A DNA stretch of 64,000 nucleotides from Mytilus edulis (taxonomy: Eukaryota > Mollusca > Bivalvia > Mytilida > Mytilidae), in the NCBI RefSeq assembly GCF_963676685.1, contig NC_092355.1, positions 68,083,006-68,147,005 on the forward strand, in the 5' to 3' direction. A program made the translations under genes and the position numbers. The notes beneath the pieces are model-generated. The model did not search any database, had not been told where the DNA came from, and saw nothing but the letters and a program-made list of their open reading frames with translations. Position 1 is the stretch's first letter. The number at the start of each line of letters is the position of its first letter. Below, piece after piece: positions 33,539-45,514 of this stretch.

Positions 33539-34212
33539 CAAGTCAGGAAATGTGGGATACATGTATTCCCTGCTTTCAGGGAACGTCCCTGTTTTCTGGT
33601 GTAAAAAAAAACCAGTTTAAATGGGATTTCCTTTTTCAATTTATGGCATGAAAATTACAAAAGGACATGTTTTAATGTTATACCTGCATCAGTAGAATTC
33701 GTAAATACTTATTAAAAGTATTTTAGGAAATACAAAACATGAATATAAAGGGAAGCCTCGTTTCTTCTAGAACTCGAAAAAAACATACAAATCTTTGTTT
33801 GGGAAGCAAGTGACCAAGCTGCATGATCCAAGTGTAACTGAACATAACTGAATTATGTTCACTTCTATTGAAAATTTTTATTCATTGAATTTTAATTCCC
33901 AAGTGATTAACATACATGTATCTTTTTGTCATCTCATAATTGATGATCAAGGTATGAATTGGTGAACAAAGGAATTGTTTTGTTGTGAGTTATGCATCAA
34001 ATTAGACTTGAAATAAGCTTGATTTTTTAACTAAAAAACACTTGCTATCAATAGGCATTAGTATCACAAGTCAATGTGCGCTTTTGTAGATTTCATTAAA
34101 TTAAATTAAAAGGAAAAAAAAGACGGTCCCTGTATACTGTTTTTTTTAACACCAGAACACTGTGGTGTACACTGAATTAGAATACAGGGAATACCCCACT
34201 TTTCTTGACTTG
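33539..34212. mobile_element. Possible MITE with about 75-base inverted ends
   Basis: The left end CAAGTCAGGAAATGTGGGAT then TTCCCTG, and further in TTTTCTGGTGT with an A run, are matched on the right by the reverse complement (CAAGTCAAGAAAAGTGGGGT, TTCCCTGTATTC, TTCTGGTGTT with A run). The 674-base span has no coding content. A target duplication was not seen. Confidence 0.5.
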
Positions 34213-35499
34213 AGCCTTACCTGTAGAATTTTGTACAAATTCAATATAGAAAACCATATCAAGGAATAAAATAAAATAATTTGCCTACCTACCTACCCAT
34301 ACCCTAACAACCTCAGTCGGGAGAGGGGAAACAAAGATATTTTTAATGTTGGCCTTGTCATTTATAGCGTACATCATGCTTTGGTTTCATTTGATATGAC
34401 TTTTTTAATGAAACCAACCGGGGTCAGCTTTGCGACTGTGCTTAGCACAACATTGTGTGCTTTGTTGTTGTTTTTTTAAACACACATTCTCTCTTTTAAG
34501 GACTCAAGTATTTGGTTTTGTAGAAATGTAAATTGTTATCAGATCAACATTTATTATTATATCTTTAAATATGAAAACAATCTATTCTGAAGTGAGAAAA
34601 GATCATATTTACTTTTTGTTTTAGCCTTGGCAAAGTCAAGGCGTTGAGACTTGGGCCTGCTATTGGTGGTGTCAACAATTTAAAAAAAAGCGTGATTATT
34701 ATAACAATACGAAGATGTGGTATTACCTTATAGTTCCAGCAGTCCATTCATACTGTTGCTGTTGCATAATAGTTGATATATACATGATATAGATGTGGTA
34801 TGATTACCAGAAAACAAATGACGTAAAAGTAAAAGAACTATAGCTAGGTCACCTTACAGCCTTCAAAAATAAGCAAAACCATACCACAAATTTTGCTATT
34901 AAAGGTCCTGAAATGACAAATGTTAAATAATTCAAAGGAGAAAACTAATGGCCTGATTTATGTACAGAAAAATCAACCAAAAAAAACCAAATATGTTATA
35001 CAGCAATAAAGGAAAACCACTGATATACAGCAACAAAGGAAAACCACTGAACTATATGCTCCTGACTTGGTGACAGGCACATGCAGAAAGATTACAAGGA
35101 CACGGGGGTCACTTTCTATATAAAGGTATACACAGACATAATGCTGGTATGGGTCACTCTTTTGGAATGTCAAATATATCAATGGTGTGTTATTTAAAAA
35201 TGTATATTAAATGAGTTGTGATTTTCTGATGATGCATGAATGGGTAGGGATTTTAGCATAAATCTATAAATGAATTGGGTGTGTTAATCAAACCCCTGCC
35301 GCACGTCTGTACCCAAATTTATAGATTGTCAAAAACAGTTGTCCCTTTTAGGTGGTCTAGAAAAAAATAATCAACAGGTGAGGAAAAGGATAAATCGTGT
35401 AAGAATTAGAGAAATGTGTAAACTTAATTTTAAAAATAGAGTGAAGTTATAATGTTCTCCTATATGAAAAAAACTCTTTACGATAAAATATCTTTATAG
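34213..35499. repeat. Intron with a GATGTGGTATGATT repeat copy
   Basis: From about 34693 to 35170 the order AGATGTGGTATGATTACCAG, AGGTCACCTTACAGCCTTCA, AATAAGCAAAACCATACC, GGCCTGATTTATGTAC follows the common bivalve repeat; a partial extra head lies at 34697-34740. The part before 34690 and the last 300 bases before the P-loop exon show nothing recognisable. Confidence 0.5.
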
Positions 35500-35755
35500 A
35501 TGAAATGGTTCCAACTGAAATAAAATTAATGGCTGACAAAAGATCTATTGATTTGTACCTCAAATTACTTGAGTCAGGCTCTGAGAAAAAGAGAGACATA
35601 CGTTTAGTAGTTGTTGGGAAGAAAGGTGCTGGGAAGACATCATTAATTAGACGATTGTTTGGTGAAGACATTAAAGATGTTACCAGTACAAATGGAATCG
35701 AAATTCACAAAATAAAAAGCAATGTCTGATGATGGCATATGGAATAAATTAGATG
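35500..35755 (+). pseudogene. Roc GTPase P-loop exon, with a +1 frameshift
   Basis: Begins after acceptor TCTTTATAG and reads DEMVPTEIKLMADKRSIDLY, then a helical lead, then LVVVGKKGAGKTSLIRRLFG. The P-loop (GxxxxGKT/S, G1 motif) is intact at about 35611-35640 and VTSTNGIEIHKIK is the switch I region. After the A run at 35713-35717 the frame shifts: the old frame stops at TGATGA (35727), while the +1 frame continues MSDDGIWNKLDG to a donor GATG|GTATGA at 35756. That donor's phase fits the exon at 45515. The exon length of 256 is one base over a multiple of three, so a single extra A (five instead of four) explains everything. Either the gene is inactivated or the assembly has a homopolymer error. 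Confidence 0.75.
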
Positions 35756-36468
35756 GTATGATGCATAAGCTTAAATATGTTTCTCTTTTCTTAAGAAAGT
35801 AATTTATAACAGTTTTAGTTTCTAGTTTACATAACATATTTTTGAGCAATAATTTGGGTTGGTTTGGGGATGTTCAGTTCTGGAGGCATAGGTCTAACAA
35901 GATCTGATTCAAAGTTCCATTTCGATGATTTCAGGTCTTGAATATTCACAATTAGTTTGACGTGTTGGAAAATAGATGAGAGGCATTGGCCAAATGCAAA
36001 TCTAGTGCATTAAGTTGGCAACATTAATTATGTTAGCTTTTACGCAGTATAAGCAAAGGTGAACAACATCAAATAGATAATTTCCCCCCCTTTTAAGCAT
36101 AATTAGATGTTATTTGAATAAGATAGGAAAACTGTTATACATACAAAAAATGTAGGGATGCAGATTGTCAAAGGACTTCCTATAACTCTTTTATCTACCA
36201 CTGACGGATATATACACGGTTTTCATCATCATTCTGTCCGCAGTGACTGATAAAACTGCTTGCATAATCTAGCGTGTTTTCGCAGTGACTGATAGATCCG
36301 TTGTAACATACACTAGCGCAGTCACGGTGACGGATATTTCCGGAAAATATACCACTATTAAAACCCTTTAGATTGGACAAAACTGTTAAGGAATCCCGAA
36401 ATGAACCAATGAAATTCGGTTTAACAAATGAATAATCTTTCAACTCGTACATTCCTTTTTAACAAATT
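35756..36468. other. Intron sequence, nothing recognised
   Basis: Intron after the P-loop exon. GCAGTGACTGATA occurs twice near 36240-36290; nothing else stands out. Confidence 0.35.
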
Positions 36469-36669
36469 ATGATGAATTTTACACGTGTTTGGAATGCGAT
36501 TAAAACAATGGCGGACGAATGGGCTATCAAATTGGATAGTGAAAGTGAAGAATTTGAAGGATTTATGCAATTAGAAAGCAAAATTAGAAGTATCGTAAGG
36601 GATAGTTTAGTTTGTCGGAACAAGATTGGGAGTCTTCCGAGGCTGAAGAAACCAAACAAGGACAAATAA
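36469..36669 (+). CDS. Small open frame of unknown nature (66 codons)
   Basis: It starts MMNFTRVWNAIKTMADEWA and contains the acidic SESEEFEGF and a basic C-terminus (LPRLKKPNKDK). Base composition is less AT-rich than its surroundings. A 69-base direct duplication and AATAAA signals (near 36825-36840) follow. It sits in an intron of the ankyrin-Roc gene on the same strand. It could be a retrogene or transposon fragment; I do not recognise it. Confidence 0.25.
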   Translation: MMNFTRVWNAIKTMADEWAIKLDSESEEFEGFMQLESKIRSIVRDSLVCRNKIGSLPRLKKPNKDK

Positions 36670-36695
36670 TTTGAAAACTTTTTTCGTCCTTTAAC

Positions 36696-36830
36696 AACAG
36701 CTTTCATGTTTGATAAGGAAAAGAAAGAAATTGATTTGGTATTTGTTTCATTTTTCAATATAACAACAGCTTTCATGTTTGATAAGGAAAAGAAAGAAAT
36801 TGATTTGGTATTTGTTTCATTTTTCAATAA
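36696..36830. repeat. Tandem duplication of a 69-base segment
   Basis: TAACAACAGCTTTCATGTTT through GGTATTTGTTTCATTTTTCA occurs twice in direct succession with essentially no difference, indicating a recent duplication. Confidence 0.8.
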
Positions 36831-37284
36831 ATATACAATAAATACTGATTAATTAAACATTTTATTAGAGTACTCATAACACAGCCTTAGCAATTTGTGA
36901 AAAATTCTTTCAATGCAAATTTTCTCTGGTAGTTAACCTACAATTCAGCTGCAGTAGCTATCTTATCAGCAGTGTGTAGTAGTGAACTGTAAAGGAACCT
37001 GTGGTAGATAAGAAAATATTGCACTTTAAAATGATGATTCTTAAATTTTTTCTATATTATCTTTAGTTAACAACTATAATTTTTACAGAGGAACGGGATC
37101 AGCCTTTCAACATAGCTAAAATGTTAAGTCCCCCCTCATAGGAGTTGTTGCCCTTTAATGATAATTGTAACTATTGTTTTACGCTTCTGGCTATAATCAT
37201 GAAACTATAGTAGTTATAGAGTACCTGGAAATAGCAAAATTATCAGCTAAAGATCTTCAAACAAGTTGACATGTCTGAAATTTT

Positions 37285-37745
37285 TATACCCCCGCTTTGA
37301 AAAACAGGGGATATACTGTTTTACATCTGTCTGTCCTTCCGTCAGTCCGTCAGTCCCTCCGTCCCATTAATATTTTCAGGAACTACAATATAAGGATTTC
37401 TGAAATTTGGTTTCAGGGTTAATATAAATCTGCTACACCGTTTGATGCATTTTCAGATTCATCACTCGACAACTTCCTGTTTACCGAACACTTGTATTAT
37501 TTTACACATGATAACCAAGTTGAAAATTTCCATCACATTTTTCTCAGGAACTACAATACAAGGATTTCTGAAATCTGGTTTCAGGATTTATACAAGTCAG
37601 CTATACCGTGTGATGCGTTTTCAGTTTCATCACTCAACAACTTCCTGTTTAACGAACACTTGCATATTTTTACACTATTAAAATTATCCACTTGCTTGTT
37701 CATCCTACTGCTTAAAGGAGTTATTGCTTTTTCAGTGAAATATTT
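37285..37745 (+). mobile_element. Truncated TATACCCCCGC element with tandem cores
   Basis: It starts TATACCCCCGCTTTGAAAAA with the inverted partner CAGGGGATATA, then CTGTCTGTCC and CGTCAGTCCGTC, then two cores of about 180 bases (TTTTCAGGAACTACAATA, ATCACTCGACAACTTCCTG). No right end was found. Same general plan as the Helentron-like elements. Open frames here (37442-37764) are unsupported. Confidence 0.5.
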
Positions 37746-37894
37746 ACTTATTTATGTTTTATGACAATATTCATAATAGATTGAAAAAAAATGTTTATCA
37801 AAAATTATCAGCAAAAAGATTTATAAATAAGTTAAAAAAGTCATCGATCACTCCTTATATGAGCTATTGGGCATGCCCTTTATTGAAGATTTTT

Positions 37895-38020
37895 ATACGA
37901 AAAAAAAAGATGAATCCACCAGAGACCAATGGCGTAGATTTAAGTAACTATAGGTCACCGTACAGCCTCCAACAATGAGCAAAACCAATATTGTATAGTC
38001 AGCTATCAATGTTGTTAGTT
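37895..38020 (+). repeat. GATGTGGTATGATT repeat fragment
   Basis: CACCAGAGACCAATGGCGTA, ACTATAGGTCACCGTACAGC, CAACAATGAGCAAAACC match the inner part of the common repeat. The following 38021-38844 has nothing recognisable; an 85-codon frame at 38219-38476 has no domain character. Confidence 0.55.
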
Positions 38021-38844
38021 TTTGGCTTGAAAACCTTGAAAACTGTAATGAATAGAAAAAACACTAACCATGCTGATCAGCTACAATGACGATATGATCT
38101 ACAAATAAGACAACATGACTGCAATCAACATTTGACTCATTAGATAATCATCTGTTGACACTTTGTAGTTGTTGTGACAATTTTTACTTTTTTTTTCTTT
38201 TTTGGGTGAGCTATAATCATGAAACAGTGTAATGATAGGGATGTGGAAATGCTATGCTGGACTTTCTTGGCTCGTACATATTTGAATACCAGGACAAGTA
38301 ATTTTTTGGTCTGGATTGCCCGTGGACAAGTAAAAACATACACTGAAGAAAAAATTCAAATATTTCACAACTTATTAAGATGTATTATTTTTTGTAAAAG
38401 AAACCAATGTTCAACACATGAAAAACATATATTTTTTTTAAGTCAAAACATCAATGTTCATGACGAGAAGTATTAATTAAAACTGGAAATAGGTTACTAA
38501 CCAGAATAAGAAAAACAAATTTGCAAACCTGGGTCTCATGAACATTACGGTAAATTTGTCCATTTACCCGGGATCACCAATTAGGTTTTATTTGCTATCT
38601 AATTGAAGTGTCATTTTAATTTTTTTGGAATGAATTCTATCGAGATGTATAAATACCTGGTAAAAACACCAAGATTGGATAATCAAGACAAAAAGAATGA
38701 AAATAATAACGAAGAGTTGAGATAAATCGGAAAACAGAGGCAAAGAAAGACGTTTTTGTTTTTATTGACATATTTGCTTGTTGTTGTATTGATTAAGATT
38801 AAAACACCATGTTGACTGCTGTACCCCTATTTTCATTACATTTT

Positions 38845-40848
38845 TATACGACTGCAAAATTTGAAAAATTTTTCGTCGTATATTGATTGCTATCACGTTG
38901 GCGTCGTCGTCGTCTTCCGAATACTTTCAGTTTTCGCACTCTAACTTTAGTAAAAGTGAATAGAAATCTATGAAATTTTAACACAAGGTTTATGACCTCA
39001 AAAGGAAAGTTGGGATTGATTTTGAGAGTTTTGGTCCCAACATTTTAGGAATTAGGGGCCAAAAAGGGCCCAAATAAGCATTTTCTTGGTTTTCGCACTA
39101 TAACTTTAGTTTAAGTTAATAGAAATCTATGAAATTTTGACACAAGGTTTATGACCACGAAAGAAAGGTTTGGATTTATTTTTTGGAGTTTTGGTTTCAA
39201 CAGTTTAGGAATTAGGGGCCAAAAAAGGGCCCAAATAAGCATTATTCTTGATTTTCGCTCAATAACTTTAGTTTAAGTAAATAGAAATCAATGAAATTTA
39301 AACACAATGTTTATGACCACAAAAGGAAGGTTGGTATTGATTTTGGGAGTTTAGGTCCCAACAGTTTAGGAATTAGGGGCCAAAAAGGGACCCAAATAAG
39401 CATTTTTCTTGGTTTTCGCACCATAACTTTAGTATAAGTAAATAGAAATCTATGAAATTTAAACACAAGGTTTATGACCATAAAAGGAAGGTTGGTATTG
39501 ATTTTGGGAGTTTTGGTCCCAAAAAATTAGGAATAAAGGGCCAAAATTAAACTTTGTTTGATTTCATCAAAAATTGAATAATTGGGGTTCTTTGATATGC
39601 CGAATCTAACTGTGTATGTAGATTCTTAATTTTTGGTTCCGTTTTCAAATTGGTCTACATTAAGGTCCAAAGGGTCTAAAATTAAACTTAGTTTGATTTT
39701 AACAAAAATTGAATCCTTGGGGTTCTTTGATATGCTGAATCTAAAAATGTACTTAGATTTTTTATTATTGGCCCAGTTTTCAAGTTGGTCCAAATGGGGG
39801 TCCAAAATTAAACTTTGTTTGATTTCATCAAAAATTGAATAATTGGGGTTCTTTGATATGACAAATCTAACTGTGTATGTAGATTCTTAATTTTTGGTCC
39901 CGTTTTAAAATTGGTCTACATTAAAGTCCAACGGGTCCAAAATTAAACTTAGTTTGATTTTAACAAAAATTGAATTCTTGGGCCTCTTTGATATGCTGAA
40001 TCTAAACATGTACTTAGATTTTTGATTATGGGCCCAGTTTTCAAGTTGGTCCAAATCAGGATCCAAAATTATTATATTAAGTATTGTGCAATAGCAAGAA
40101 ATTTTCAATTGCACAGTATTCAGCAATAGCAAGAAATCTTCAATTGCACAGTATTGTGCGATAGCAAGAAATCTTCAATTGCACAGTATTGTGCAATAGT
40201 AAATATTTTCAATTGCACAGTATTGCACAATAGCAAGAAATATCTAATTGCACAATATTGTGCAATAGCAAGAAATTCCAATTGGATTTCAATTGGAGTT
40301 ATCTTTCTTTGTCCAGAATAGTAGTTGAATCAACTTAAATCATTGTTTTATACAATATACAATGTATATTCACTTTTACTACCAACTGATAGATTAAAAC
40401 AATCTTTACCATTCAGTGATAACAAGCACTTTTTTTTACATTTTAATATTTTATGATGTATTTAAATGAAAAGTTATTGTTGCAAACTTCATTAGAAATT
40501 TGAATTGAGATCAGTTTTGAAATAAGGGAAAGGGGGATGTGAAAAAAAAATTGGGGGGGTCAATTTTTTTCATTTCAGATTTCATAAATAAAAAGAAAAT
40601 TTCTTCAAACATTTTTTTGAGAGGATTAATATTCAACAGCATAGTGAATTGCTCAAAGGCAAAATTTTTTTTTTAAGTTCATTAGACCACATTCATTCTG
40701 TGTCAGAAACCTATGCTGTGTCAACTATTTAATCACAATCCAAATTTAGAGCTGAATCCAGCTTGAATATTGTGTCCATACTTGCCCCAACTGTTCAGGG
40801 TTCAACCTCTGCGGTCGTATAAAGCTGCGCCCTGTGGAGCATCTGGTT
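38845..40848 (+). mobile_element. Helentron-like element TATACGACCGC type, copy 1
   Basis: 2004 bases starting TATACGACTGCAAAA and ending TGCGGTCGTATAAA, GCTGCGCCCTGTGGAGC, ATCTGGTT: the inverted partner of the left end is subterminal on the right. Inside are a CGTCGTCGTC run, about four cores of roughly 150-160 bases (CACAAGGTTTATGACCAC, AATTAGGGGCCAAAAAGGG), a second core type (GGGGTTCTTTGATATGC) and five to six 35-base units (GCACAGTATTGTGCAATAGC). No protein. Confidence 0.7.
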
Positions 40849-41113
40849 ACGTATTATGTTTGTTTGTTTTGTTTACACATCCTTGTCAATAAAATCGAAT
40901 TTTATGCGAATGTCATACAAGTGAGAGGTTGAGCTAGCTATAAAACCAGGTTTAATCCACCATTTTCTACATAAGAAATGCCTGTACCAAGTCAGGAATA
41001 TGACAGTTGATATCATTTGTTTGAAATGTTTGAGCTTTTGATTTTGCCATTTACTTGGAGACTTTCCGTTTGGAATTTTCCTCAAAGTTTGGTATTTTTG
41101 TTATTTTACTTTT
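40849..41113. repeat. GGGACTTTCCG repeat fragment
   Basis: GGAATATGACAGTTGATATC, TGATTTTGCCATTTACTTGG and AATTTTCCTCAAAGTTTGG match a sequence at about 57490-57605, so this is a dispersed repeat into which copy 2 of the next element is inserted. Confidence 0.5.
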
Positions 41114-42470
41114 TATACGACCGCAAAAAATTGGTCTCACGTCGTCGTCCGAAGACAATGGGTTTCTGGACAATAACTTTAGTGTAAGTAAATAGAAATC
41201 TATGCAATTTAGACACAAGGTTTATAACCACAAAAGGAAGATTGGGATTGATTTTGGGGGTTATGGTCTTAACAGTTTATGAATTAGGGGCCAAAAAAGG
41301 GGTTCATATAAGAATTTGTTGTTTTCAGACACTAACTTGTGTTTAAATGTATGAATCTCTCTGAAATTATACCACAAGATTCCATACCACAATGGGATGG
41401 TTAGGACTGACTCTTTGGGGGGTTATGGAATTCGGAGCAAAACAGGGGAAAACAAGGGTTTCCTGGTAAATGGACAATTGAGACAGTTTAAAAGCAGTGT
41501 AAGGGAGGTAATCCAATTACATTTAAAGAACAATGTTGAGTATGTTTGATTACCTCCCTTACACTGTTTGTAAATTATTTATGAATAAATGTTGTACTTT
41601 CTTTCTTTGTCTAAATAAAATTGAGAATGGATATGGGGTATGTGTCAAAGCAACAACAACCCGACCATAGAGCAGATAACAGCTGAAGTCCACCAATGGG
41701 TCATCAATGTAGCAAGAAAATCCCACACCCTGAGGCTCCTGACTTGGGATGGGGTTAAACATAATTTTTTGAGATCTCAACCCTCCCCTATACCTCTAGC
41801 CAATGTAGAAAAACAAACGTACAACAATACGCAAAGTAACACCTAGTTTAAGAGACATCCAAGTCTGATTTCAGAATATGAAACAAAAAGAAAATAAACA
41901 AAATGACAATAATACATAAATAACAACAGACTACTAGCAGTTACTGACATGCCAGCTCCAGCTCTCAATTAAAACTGATTGAAAGATTTATGTTTTCATC
42001 ATATGAATATCAGGCACAATCCCTCCTGTAATTAGAAATTAGAATTTGATATTATGACCATATTATCTTGACCGAAAGACTTTTTATTTTTGGAAAAAGG
42101 GAAAGGGGGAGGTGAAATTTTTTTTTGTGTGTGTGGGGGGGGGGGGGACAATTTTTTTTTACAGATTTTAGATTTTAGAAATAAAAAAATAAAATTCTTC
42201 AAATTTATTTATTTTTGCAAACAAAAGGGGGGGGGGGTCAAAATGCAACTGCATAGTGCAAAAGCAAACATATTGAATATAAATTCAAATCATATGACCA
42301 ATTTAAAATTCTTTGACTATACAGTTATTCGGAGTTTGAAACCTATTATATGTCAAATATTTAATTACAATCCAAATTCAGACCTGTATCAAGCGCAAAT
42401 ATTGTGTCCATTTTTGCCCCAACTGTTCAGGGTTGGACCTCTGCGGTCGTATCCAGCTGCGCTCAGGAAA
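41114..42470 (+). mobile_element. Helentron-like element TATACGACCGC type, copy 2 (degenerate, interrupted)
   Basis: It starts TATACGACCGCAAAAAATTG and keeps one to two cores (GACACAAGGTTTATAACC). At about 41630-41850 it is interrupted by a piece of another repeat (CCCACACCCTGAGGCTCCTG). It resumes with the G-rich tail region (about 42100-42240) and CTGCGGTCGTATCCAGCTGC near the end. Older than copy 1. Confidence 0.5.
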
Positions 42471-42780
42471 GCAATTTATTATTAAAAAAAAACACAAAAA
42501 AACCCAGAAACTTGAGTTTCAGAAGTCATTCTAAACAGATTTCCCCTGGATCTCCAGTGATGAAGAAACTTAAAAAAATAAATTTATTTTTGCACACTTT
42601 GTAGGAAACACCTACATCTTTGCTACCAAGAGTCAAACTGATTTGTTGGCAAATTAATAGATTTAAGGGAAACTTCATGATCTATTATTTAGTGTCCATT
42701 TCGTCAATGGTTTCAAAACTTAGTACATATACATTTTTACATGTACCTACTGCCTAGCATTTAAAACTATATATGTCTTT
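42471..42780. other. Intron sequence, nothing recognised
   Basis: AT-rich, without recognised content. Confidence 0.35.
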
Positions 42781-43700
42781 TATTAATCCCCTACCTCTGT
42801 CTGCCTGTCTGTTTTCCGCACTTTCTTCGTCATGCTTGAAGATATTGATTTGAAAGTTAGTATATGGTTTTATCATGACAAGTTAAAGATCAAATTTGAA
42901 TTTTGTTTCGGTCTGATGATTTTGTGCAGAATTATAAATGGTCCTTGGACTTAGAAAATTCACTTAAATAATCAGTATTCAACATTTTATTTCGTCATGC
43001 TTGAAGATATTGACCTGATATTTGTTATATAGTTTACACCATGACTAGTTATAGATCAAGTTAGAATTTTGTTCCAATACATTCAATGTTTAACCATTAT
43101 GGAACTGTGTCATTCGTCAGTCCAACAAATCAGTTTTCCACACTTTTTTTCTTCATGCTTGATATTGGCGTTATGGTCCTTGGACTAAAAAAAATCACTC
43201 AAATAATCAGTTTTTCCGCACTTTCTTCGTCATGCTTGAAGATATTGATTTGAAAGTTAGTATATAGTTTTATCATGACAAGTTACAGATCAAATTTGAA
43301 TTTTGTTTCGGTCTGATGATTTTTTGCAGAGTTATGGTCCTTGGACTTAGAATATTCACTCAAATAATCAGTTTTCTGTACCTTGTTTTGTCATGATTGA
43401 AGATATTGATTTGAAAATTGGTATATAGTTTTATCATGACAAGTCACAGATCAGGTTTGAATTTTGTTCCGGTCTGATATTTTGTGCAGAGTTATGATTC
43501 TTGGACTTAGAAAATTCACTAAAATAATCAGTTTTCAAGATTTTTATTCGTCATGCTTGAAGATATCGACTTGATATTTGTTATTTGTTATATAGTTTAC
43601 ACCATGACAAGTTATATTATAGATCAAGTTAGAATTTGAATTTTTAACCGGTATGGAACTGTGTATTGCCATGCAATACTCACAGAATGTTTGTTTTTTA
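42781..43700 (+). repeat. Tandem cores of about 160 bases (TCGTCATGCTTGAAGATATT)
   Basis: About five imperfect units with CACTTTCTTCGTCATGCTTG, AGTTTTATCATGACAAGTTA, GGTCCTTGGACTTAGAAAA. A CCTCTGTCTGCCTGTCTG segment precedes them, as in the other tandem-core elements, but clear ends were not found. Confidence 0.55.
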
Positions 43701-44977
43701 CTGTTGGATATCTGTCTCATTGATGTTAACACCATAACTTCTTTTATTCATACACATTGACAAACATCACTTAAATTGTGATACAAAACAAATTTAAGAA
43801 TCATACAAGCTTTACAGTAAAATACTTCAATATCTATTGGGAAATTCAGGGCAAGTAACCTTTTTCTGGACAAGTAAAATTTATAGTTTTACTTGCCCGG
43901 GGATAAATGCTCACAACAAATATTTCAACACCCCTGAATGACATAATAGCCCAAAACACAAAAGAGTATGTGCCTTTCAATAAATTGTGTTACCTTATTA
44001 TGAACAGACATGACCAAACTCATTAATCTGCAACGGTAGGGATTGCATTTCATGTGATGGTGACGATGACGACAGCGTCAACAACTGTTAAGTTTTCTGC
44101 TTAAGATAGTTGATTTTAAGGCCCTGCCCCCTAGGTCATGGGCAAGTGAATTTGAATTAATTAGCAAATTTGAATATTAAGTTATCTGCTTAAGTTAGTT
44201 TGATAGACACTACTTGCGATAGATCAATTATATTTTGTATGAAGTTGCATTATAATATCAATAGTTTATTATTACTTAATTATTAGTTAAAATTTGCAAA
44301 ATATGGAGAAAATAACCTAAAATATTCAGAAATGACTGAAACGATGCGATGTCATTGCAAGTACTTTTAAGCACCACTCACTCATATTGGAAACCAAAAT
44401 TTCAAGAATTTTCAAATATTTTAGATCATCAATAAGAGCTTCCATCTAGAAAACAACTGTTTACTTAAAATTTGAAAACAATGCATTACATGCTGTTTTT
44501 ACAAACGTGGAATAACATATTTGTGTTTAACTTTCTTTATTAGTTTTTTGTAATTTTGTAGCATGTAATTGAGAGAAATCGAAAAGTAATTATGTACATT
44601 TGTGTACATACAAAAATCAGAGTAATCGATTATTAATGGAATACACAAAAATCCTTCAAGTAATCGATTATTAATCGATTATTAATCGATTACATTTGTC
44701 AGTAATAGTGCCCATCCCTGATTCAGTACATTAGAGGCTCTGTCCCCTAGGTCATGATCCAGTGCTCTTTGAATTAATTAGCATGTTAAGTTTTCTGCTT
44801 AAGTTAGATTGATAGAAACTACTTTCAATAGATAATGATACTTGCTATTACGTTACATTACTGTCTGTACATCTCAGTTTGTCAACCATTTTCAAGTCCT
44901 GTCCACTAGATCATGGTCCAGCGACTGTATAAATAAGCAATGTTGCTGTCCATCAGATTGTTTTTTATCCGAATTTT
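43701..44977. repeat. Intron with a paired CAAGTAAAA hairpin and CCTAGGTCATG repeats
   Basis: CAAGTAAAATTTATAGTTTT then ACTTG at about 43873-43898 forms a hairpin. Three degenerate segments with CCCCTAGGTCATG and GAATTAATTAGCA lie at about 44120-44200, 44740-44800 and 44900-44940. TAATCGATTATTAATCGATT occurs near 44665. No coding content recognised. Confidence 0.4.
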
Positions 44978-45508
44978 ATGCCTACGGAAGAGACATACCT
45001 CTATGCCAACAGTTTATTTATCTATGATATGATATCTCACAGAATTAAGGAATATTATCATTACACTTTTTCGTTTGTTATTTATAATAATCTTTTTAAA
45101 TTGACATTTTGTCACATGCCTTTCTTTGGATGTTATCTCGTATGCGAATTAGAGGTTTTCCAGCAGCAAAATGTAGATCAATGCTTCATCAAAAATGTGT
45201 TTTTTTCGAAATTTTCTGTGAATCTTTGTAAAATTTCTGATATACGTTTTAGTATAAATCAAACTAAGAGTTCCGAGTCGAATCTGGTAGCTAATGCTGC
45301 TATATCATGTGAAGATATTGATATACAATGTTTTGTGATTTCCCACGAGACAGCTATCCACCAAAGACCAAAAGACGAGGGTTTAATTAAACAATTACAA
45401 CTCACTGTTTCCCTTCAAAATGATACAAAAACCACACTGTCGCATGGTGGTTCAAGTTTATTTTATACTGGGATCTCACATTTTTTTAATATTATTGTAA
45501 TTTTCTAA
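44978..45508 (+). other. Unexplained 176-codon open frame
   Basis: The frame starts MPTEETYLYANSLFIYDMIS and ends six bases before the DxxG exon. It is too long to be expected by chance in DNA this AT-rich. Its last third (around 45335-45415: GAGACAGCTATCCACC, AGACCAAAAGACG) is recognisably part of the common GATGTGGTATGATT repeat, so at least that part is not a conserved gene. The first 110 codons have no family I recognise and could be a transposon-derived or lineage-specific sequence. No splice signals join it to the Roc gene. Confidence 0.25.
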
Positions 45509-45514
45509 CGATAG

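Noticed and set aside
35718..35730. Alternative donor AAT|GTCTGA at 35724 that would avoid the frameshift
   Set aside because: It would leave phase 0, which does not fit the phase-1 entry of the exon at 45515, and MSDDGIWNKLD plus a donor of the right phase follow immediately downstream.
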